Positions 11,069-14,425 of a stretch of DNA of 14,425 nucleotides are shown piece after piece. Within the stretch, counting starts at the first letter, position 1, and the number at the start of each line of letters is the position of its first letter. The translations under genes and the position numbers were made by a program. The notes beneath the pieces were generated by a model. It saw nothing but the letters and a program-made list of their open reading frames with translations, had not been told where the DNA came from and did no database searches. Origin of the DNA: Candidatus Levyibacteriota bacterium (GTDB lineage Bacteria; Patescibacteriota; Microgenomatia; Levybacterales; UBA12049); the NCBI GenBank assembly GCA_016182225.1, contig JACOXV010000055.1, forward strand, positions 1-14,425, given 5' to 3'.

Positions 11069-11712
11069 TGACTGCCAAATCGCATTTAGTACTTTTGGGA
11101 TTTTTTCTGTTTTTTTCTTTTTTGGTTGTGTCGGTTTTGGTATTTTTTAATCTATTTTATGGAGTTGATAGCACAGTAACTGTTTATTTACAAAAATATA
11201 TTCCCCGGAGTTTTGATCTGGTTTTCTCCGTATTTAGCATCATTGGAACTTTAGAAATTGCGACATTGTTTTTACTGATTCTTCTATTCTTTTTTAAAAA
11301 ATTAAACAAGATATTTATTCTATTTGGTTATGGAGTTATCGCATCTATTGAGATAGCCCAGAAGACATTAATATTTCAAAAAGGACCCCCGCTGGAGCTT
11401 TTAAGGACCAATCTTTTCTTACCTTTTCCGACAGGAGAGATAACTCATGATTTTTTTGCATATCCATCGGGACACAGTAGCAGAACAGCATTCATATCTG
11501 CTATTTTGATTTTTTTAATAATCTCTGGCGATATTAGCAGCCGTTTAAAGAAGTTGCTTATCGGAGGAATTATTTTTTTCGATTTGGTTATGTTTGTAAG
11601 CCGAATCTATTTGGCAGAACATTGGTTTTCTGACGTAATTGGGGGAATAATGCTCGGATTTTCTCTGGGGATTTTATCTCTCTTCCTAAAACCTCTTAAA
11701 TTTTCAAAATAA
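11068..11712 (+). CDS. PAP2-family membrane phosphatase
   Basis: Encodes 214 residues with about six hydrophobic segments (around 7-30, 48-75, 80-97, 133-152, 163-180, 190-208). It has the PAP2 phosphatase motifs PSGHSSRTAF (motif 2, catalytic His) near residue 132 and SRIYLAEHWFSDVIGG (motif 3, nucleophile His) near 174. Motif 1 (KxxxxxxRP) is seen only as KTLIFQKGP, with Gly in place of Arg. Relatives remove phosphate from undecaprenyl diphosphate or lipid phosphates at the membrane. Its one-base overlap with the GalU-like gene points to joint expression and a role in glycan or lipid-carrier metabolism. The exact substrate cannot be told. Confidence 0.85.
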   Translation: MTAKSHLVLLGFFLFFSFLVVSVLVFFNLFYGVDSTVTVYLQKYIPRSFDLVFSVFSIIGTLEIATLFLLILLFFFKKLNKIFILFGYGVIASIEIAQKTLIFQKGPPLELLRTNLFLPFPTGEITHDFFAYPSGHSSRTAFISAILIFLIISGDISSRLKKLLIGGIIFFDLVMFVSRIYLAEHWFSDVIGGIMLGFSLGILSLFLKPLKFSK

Positions 11713-11727
11713 TATTTAGGTTTTTTC
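11689..11727 (+). terminator. Possible AT-rich terminator after the PAP2 gene
   Basis: Stem AAACCT (11689-11694)/AGGTTT (11718-11723), with TAAAT/ATTTA pairing inside, runs into six T. The arms include the PAP2 stop codon. It is weak because the stem is AT-rich. Confidence 0.4.
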
Positions 11728-12140
11728 TTCCGGTATTTCTTTCAAGTCATCTTTGGTGTTTTCTGCATTATTTATCGCTTGGTTTTTGATATCTGAGATT
11801 TTAGCGGCGAGTTTTTTTTTATTTTTGTCATCAAAAAGAAAGAAGTAGTTTGGTAAGAATTATTAGGATTTCTTGGAAGAATCCTGTTGTCTCCTGGAAT
11901 TTTCGGATTGAACCCGGGGCTAACACTTGTTGCGTCTGGCGTAGAGCTTATTCTTGCCGCAAGGGCAGTGTTTATGGTAGGACAAAATGTATTTTTAATA
12001 CCTTGTTGGATTTTATTTTTCAAGGAGAGTTTGGTTGGTAGCTCTATAGGATTAGCAAGAGAAATTTGTTCAGCAGACACAGAAGAGATTATACTGATCA
12101 GAAGAATTTTTTCAAGCAGAAAGATGAAGCTAAATTTTTG
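11713..12140 (-). pseudogene. Degenerate or frameshifted minus-strand gene (uncertain)
   Basis: No clean gene fits this stretch. One minus frame (about 12140 to 11772) begins with a signal-peptide-like run (FSFIFLLEKILLISIISSVSAEQ) but no start codon before that run, and passes through IPGDNRILPRNPNNSYQTTSFF. At the nine-base A/T homopolymer (11812-11820) it turns into an unnatural lysine tail. Another minus frame from there to 11713 gives natural sequence (KKLAAKISDIKNQAINNAEN ... EIPEEKT) but has no start. Together these look like one small secreted or membrane-anchored protein broken by a frameshift or sequencing error at the homopolymer. A hydrophobic plus-strand frame at 11887-12141 is the alternative. 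I do not recognise a family. Confidence 0.25.
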
Positions 12141-12186
12141 AAAGGGGCGCCGAGGGAGAGAAAGGTAAACAGCTAGGAAAGCTGAA

Positions 12187-12221
12187 GAGTTTGAGTGAGG
12201 AGGGGACTCATTCTCTTTTTT
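12187..12221 (+). terminator. Rho-independent terminator, plus strand
   Basis: Stem GAG-TT-TGAGT (12187-12196)/ACTCA-TT-CTC (12206-12215) with a 9-nt loop and a 2x2 mismatch, followed by six T (12216-12221). It would end transcripts from the galU-PAP2 operon that pass the weaker site at 11689-11727. A T-run-free hairpin TCCCTG-GCG-CAGGGA lies just beyond at 12231-12245, at the 3' end of the minus-strand GC-rich cassette. Confidence 0.6.
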
Positions 12222-12251
12222 ACCAATCTCTCCCTGGCGCAGGGAAATTCG

Positions 12252-12554
12252 CTAGTTGGAGGCGGCGGCCTGTACGAATGAAGCAGGAACTGCTTCCTTC
12301 ATCAGGTTAATAACTGTTCTGCGAACAGCACGACTTCCAGGTACCTCGACTTGTACCAATCCCGATGCGGGATCGTTGACGAGGATTCGGGCACTCCTGG
12401 GTTCAGTCGGATGCAGCTCACTGAGCAGATCGGGAAGCCGAAGGGCGGCACGAGCACAGTTGCCCCAGGCGTTCAGAACGCACGTGTGAGGAGTGTTATG
12501 TCCACACAAGTGGTACGGTGGTGGCGGGCTCCCCGCAGAATTCTGACTCGTCAT
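12252..12554 (-). CDS. GC-rich small protein, paralogue 1 of a tandem family
   Basis: Encodes 100 residues of unknown function. The N-terminus is Pro-rich (SAGSPPPPYHL). The rest aligns with the next gene upstream (12565-12846) from a shared Cys on: CARAALRLPDLLSELHP against CTEVALSLRRRIPEVHP, then VEVP and the C-terminal helix TVINLMKEAV against TIHSLMAKAL. About 20 of 57 aligned positions are identical by eye. No membrane helix is visible. The fold may be alpha/beta, with a beta strand ending in VEVP and a C-terminal helix. It starts 10 bp after the upstream paralogue ends. GC content is much higher than in the genes on either side of the island. Confidence 0.55.
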   Translation of the reverse strand: MTSQNSAGSPPPPYHLCGHNTPHTCVLNAWGNCARAALRLPDLLSELHPTEPRSARILVNDPASGLVQVEVPGSRAVRRTVINLMKEAVPASFVQAAASN

Positions 12555-12564
12555 CGTCAGGGCA

Positions 12565-12846
12565 TCAGCTTCGAGCTGCGGCGATGGGCGAAGTCAGAGC
12601 CTTAGCCATCAGGCTATGGATGGTCGAAAAGATCCCCTTGTGAGTGGGAACTTCGACCTTCGCATGGCTGACGCCATCGGTTTCCAAGACGCGAGGAGCA
12701 AAAGGTGCGTCGGGATGGACCTCCGGAATGCGTCGACGCAGGCTGAGTGCGACTTCGGTACAGCGGTGACCTCGCGTGATGACCACGCTATAGTACTGAT
12801 TCCGCCTCAGGATGTCGTAGGGCTTGCCTGTTCTATGTCGCGACAT
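12565..12846 (-). CDS. GC-rich small protein, paralogue 2 of a tandem family
   Basis: Encodes 93 residues, basic at the N-terminus (MSRHRTGKPYDILRRNQYY), then a predicted strand (SVVITRGHRC), EVALSLRRRIPEVHPDAPF and HAKVEVPTHKGIFSTIHSLM. An AGGAGA nine bases before the ATG supports the start. It is clearly related to the gene 10 bp downstream (see 12252-12554), so the pair arose by tandem duplication. Nothing identifies the function; no catalytic or metal-binding pattern is evident beyond one conserved Cys and one conserved HP. Confidence 0.6.
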   Translation of the reverse strand: MSRHRTGKPYDILRRNQYYSVVITRGHRCTEVALSLRRRIPEVHPDAPFAPRVLETDGVSHAKVEVPTHKGIFSTIHSLMAKALTSPIAAARS

Positions 12847-13022
12847 GATCCGTGGTCTCCTGCTTCCACTAGTTGTGAGCGCTGGCCTCCGGTTGGACAG
12901 TGTTTGATTCTCCTCCGCGTACGGCAGAACTCTGTCGCCGTCTTTCGCGTATCTGCCTGCAGCATGGCGCGTTAGACTCCTTTTTTCCTCCGGGAAAAGG
13001 ATTTCAGGCGTTCATGCGCGTA

Positions 13023-13334
13023 TCAGGTTGCGACTGCCTGCTGCCAGGATTGGACGAAGGGCTTGAGCAGCGAGAACGCAAGGCTCTCGTCAGTCCACCC
13101 CGGGATTCGAACCAAAGTTGCCTCTGGGTCGATGCCGCAGCTGGCGCGGTAGCTGGGATTAGTCCACTCGCCCTCGGGTTCATGGATCGCAAGGCCCAGC
13201 TTCTTGCCGTCTTCGTCTGTGAGGAGCGTCTCGACGCGGTCGAGCGGGACAAACGAAGGAATGATGACGATCACGTCCCCGTTGTGAGTCCTGTGTGCGA
13301 CCACGAGATGAGCGGTAGCAGTGCCGTTTTGCAC
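13023..13334 (-). CDS. GC-rich small protein, possible third family member
   Basis: From GTG at 13334 it encodes 103 residues; I chose that start because GGAGG lies six bases upstream. The frame is open to 13475 but the upstream part covers a promoter. The sequence has a strand pair (ATAHLVVAHRTHNGDVIVII), LDRVETLLTDEDGKKLGLAI and, near the end, EATLVRIPGWTDESLAFSLLKPFV. The last part lines up in shape and spacing with the VEVP-helix end of the two paralogues downstream, though identity is low. Similar length, strand and composition suggest a distant relative. Function is unknown. A 176-nt gap without a gene separates it from paralogue 2. Confidence 0.55.
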   Translation of the reverse strand: MQNGTATAHLVVAHRTHNGDVIVIIPSFVPLDRVETLLTDEDGKKLGLAIHEPEGEWTNPSYRASCGIDPEATLVRIPGWTDESLAFSLLKPFVQSWQQAVAT

Positions 13335-13400
13335 GCTAAGCCTCCGAAAAGACTCCAGAACGAAATGCCTGGGGGCTGAGCGCGCATGACTTAGGTTACC

Positions 13401-13631
13401 ATGACTACCTCCAATATTAAAGAGCGAACTATCAATTGTAGTGGATATCCTGTCAAAACAACAGAGTCCCCGCAAAGAGTAGGGTCAGGTTTTGACAAGA
13501 ACCACTATAAAGATTATATTCTCAAGCTAAACCGAAGTCAAATCGAAAATTATAGGCTTTTTGATGAATATTATTCCAGTGGAGAATATTCGGAGACTAT
13601 GGTCGGATTAAACATATTGATTAAAGACTGA
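13401..13631 (+). CDS. Doubtful small plus-strand ORF
   Basis: A 76-residue frame from ATG 13401. The C-terminal half (KNHYKDYILKLNRSQIENY, then DEYYSSGEYSETMVGLNILI) reads like a real AT-rich gene product. However, its first third covers the promoter predicted for the minus-strand cassette, its Shine-Dalgarno is poor, and its end overlaps the pentein gene tail-to-tail by 61 bp. It could be the remnant of a longer gene cut by the insertion of the GC-rich island. No family recognised. Confidence 0.3.
   Translation: MTTSNIKERTINCSGYPVKTTESPQRVGSGFDKNHYKDYILKLNRSQIENYRLFDEYYSSGEYSETMVGLNILIKD
13428..13456 (-). promoter_or_regulatory. Candidate promoter of the GC-rich small-protein cassette
   Basis: On the minus strand -35 TTGACA (13451-13456), a 17-bp spacer and -10 GATAGT (13428-13433). 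About 20 nt past the expected start comes GGAGG with an ATG five bases later that opens a three-codon ORF (MVT, then TAA). The main gene starts at 13334. Confidence 0.4.
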
Positions 13632-14425
13632 GGGGCAGAATTTATCATACATCTAATTCCGCCTTTAGCTAATGAGGGGATTGTGGAAATTGGCACATCA
13701 GTCACGGTTAAATTTTCTACACCTACGATATCAGAAATTGTTTTTTCAAGTTCTTGCAAATCCGCACTTCCGCTTAGTAAAACCACGCCATTTCCTAATT
13801 GGACGAAGTTAAATGCCAGAGGCGGAAGGCCTGTGTCGTTTATTTCTATTGCCTCTGCACCTATAAATTCCGCAGCGCTTCTTATTTTCTTTGAACATCC
13901 CGCTTCCTGTCTAGCATAACTCCTGGCATATAAAAGGTAGGCATTTCCATCCTTGCCTGTTAATAAATTAACGTGTCCATCTATATGTCCTTCCACAAAA
14001 TTTCCAAGAGAGGGGTTGGGTCTTGGCAAGGAAACAACTCTGTATCCTCGTTCTCTGAGCAGTTTTAAGTCCCGCGCTGTTTTTGGATTTTTCCATAAAT
14101 CTTCAGAGACTGCCATAGAATGTCCCGCCAATATAACTTTTCCTCCTTCACCGAGTGGAGATAAATATACATTTCCCGATTCAGTTATTCCGGGAGAAGG
14201 ATCCGGATCAATGAAAAAAAGTTCTCCATTTACATTTGTAAATAAATCTCTTAAAAATAATCTTTCTGGTTGACTACTAGCAGCGTGTTCTTGATTTAGC
14301 CTAATACTTCTGAAGCCTGGAACATCTGGAGCAGTAGATTGTTTAAACTGCATACTGCCATCCAAAGGATTCCTTTTTCCAAATATCACATCTGTTTGGA
14401 CTAGACTAATTCTTTTTGGATCCCA
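13571..14425 (-). CDS. Guanidino-modifying enzyme (pentein) superfamily protein, 5' partial
   Basis: The frame is open to the right edge (first residues WDPKRISLVQTDVIFGKRNP), so the start is missing; at least 284 residues are present. The pattern fits the pentein fold of deiminases, dimethylarginine hydrolases and amidinotransferases: LLRERGYRVVSLP followed by EGHIDGHVNLL (the GHxD segment with the catalytic His), FNFVQLGNGVVLLSG, and GGIRCMIN near residue 255, where the Cys would be the nucleophile. In known members this Cys attacks the guanidinium carbon of arginine, agmatine or a relative. The substrate cannot be named. An internal GTG at 14389 is in frame but probably not the start, because the sequence before it is protein-like. 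Confidence 0.65.
   Translation of the reverse strand, partial: WDPKRISLVQTDVIFGKRNPLDGSMQFKQSTAPDVPGFRSIRLNQEHAASSQPERLFLRDLFTNVNGELFFIDPDPSPGITESGNVYLSPLGEGGKVILAGHSMAVSEDLWKNPKTARDLKLLRERGYRVVSLPRPNPSLGNFVEGHIDGHVNLLTGKDGNAYLLYARSYARQEAGCSKKIRSAAEFIGAEAIEINDTGLPPLAFNFVQLGNGVVLLSGSADLQELEKTISDIVGVENLTVTDVPISTIPSLAKGGIRCMINSAPQSLINMFNPTIVSEYSPLE

Noticed and set aside
12850..13020. Third copy of the three-way-junction element
   Set aside because: AGCGCTCACAAC on the minus strand resembles the conserved tail, but no matching closing strand or inner arms were found upstream of it.
13102..13113. GGTTCGAATCCC on the minus strand, like a tRNA T-arm
   Set aside because: The flanking bases do not form a 5-bp T-stem, no acceptor or anticodon arm fits around it, and it lies inside the coding frame of the 13023-13334 gene.
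12900..13379. Plus-strand ORF of 159 residues in the GC-rich island
   Set aside because: High GC removes stop codons on both strands; the minus-strand frames have Shine-Dalgarno sites and show paralogy, this one does not.

Overview
The window looks like chromosomal DNA of a Candidate Phyla Radiation (Patescibacteria) bacterium, most likely of the Microgenomates group. The grounds are ribosomal proteins with lysine/alanine/glutamine-rich extensions, a short TrpR/YerC-like regulator, a secreted glycosidase ending in the beta-sandwich plus dockerin tail common in that group, word-like heptamer repeats in gaps and genes, and AT-rich core genes broken up by islands of small genes with visibly higher GC. 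The taxon is inferred from these features; no 16S rRNA gene is present.

Layout. 1-1760 (minus): a GC-richer cassette of four small, mostly membrane-embedded unknown proteins behind a palindrome-covered promoter. 1928-3290 (minus): rplL and rplJ with an L10 leader RNA, an attenuator and a promoter overlapped by a palindromic operator. 3300-4200 (plus): two tiny proteins, each with one Hx3Cx2C motif, among strongly structured RNA-like spacers. 4331-7186 (minus): a large secreted GH26-like glycosidase with a C-terminal dockerin. 7332-7763 (minus): a TrpR/YerC-family regulator. 7857-9991 (minus): the secE-nusG-rplK-rplA operon. 10175-11712 (plus, divergent from secE): a GalU-like nucleotidyltransferase and a PAP2 phosphatase. 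11713-12251: a degenerate-looking stretch and a terminator. 12252-13456 (minus): a GC-rich cassette of three ~100-residue unknown proteins, two clearly paralogous. 13571-14425 (minus): an enzyme of the guanidino-modifying (pentein) superfamily, 5'-truncated by the window edge, with a doubtful small plus-strand ORF at its tail.

How it fits together. The usual secE-nusG-rplKAJL block is split: about 4.9 kb holding the regulator, the glycosidase and the Hx3Cx2C cassette separates rplA from rplJ, and rpoB does not follow rplL here. The most striking signal is an identical 12-bp palindromic core (TATACTAGTATA) at three places, each extended by its own matching arms: over the -10 of the regulator's promoter, over the regulator's stop codon upstream of the glycosidase, and over a -10 of the rplJ-rplL promoter. 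ACTAGT is also the hexamer repeated in the E. coli TrpR operator. I infer that the TrpR/YerC-like protein controls itself and the ribosomal stalk operon, and perhaps the glycosidase. A second theme is a heptamer/14-mer repeat family that fills gaps, builds the variable stem of the L10 leader, and lies inside the coding sequences of L10, L1 and NusG.
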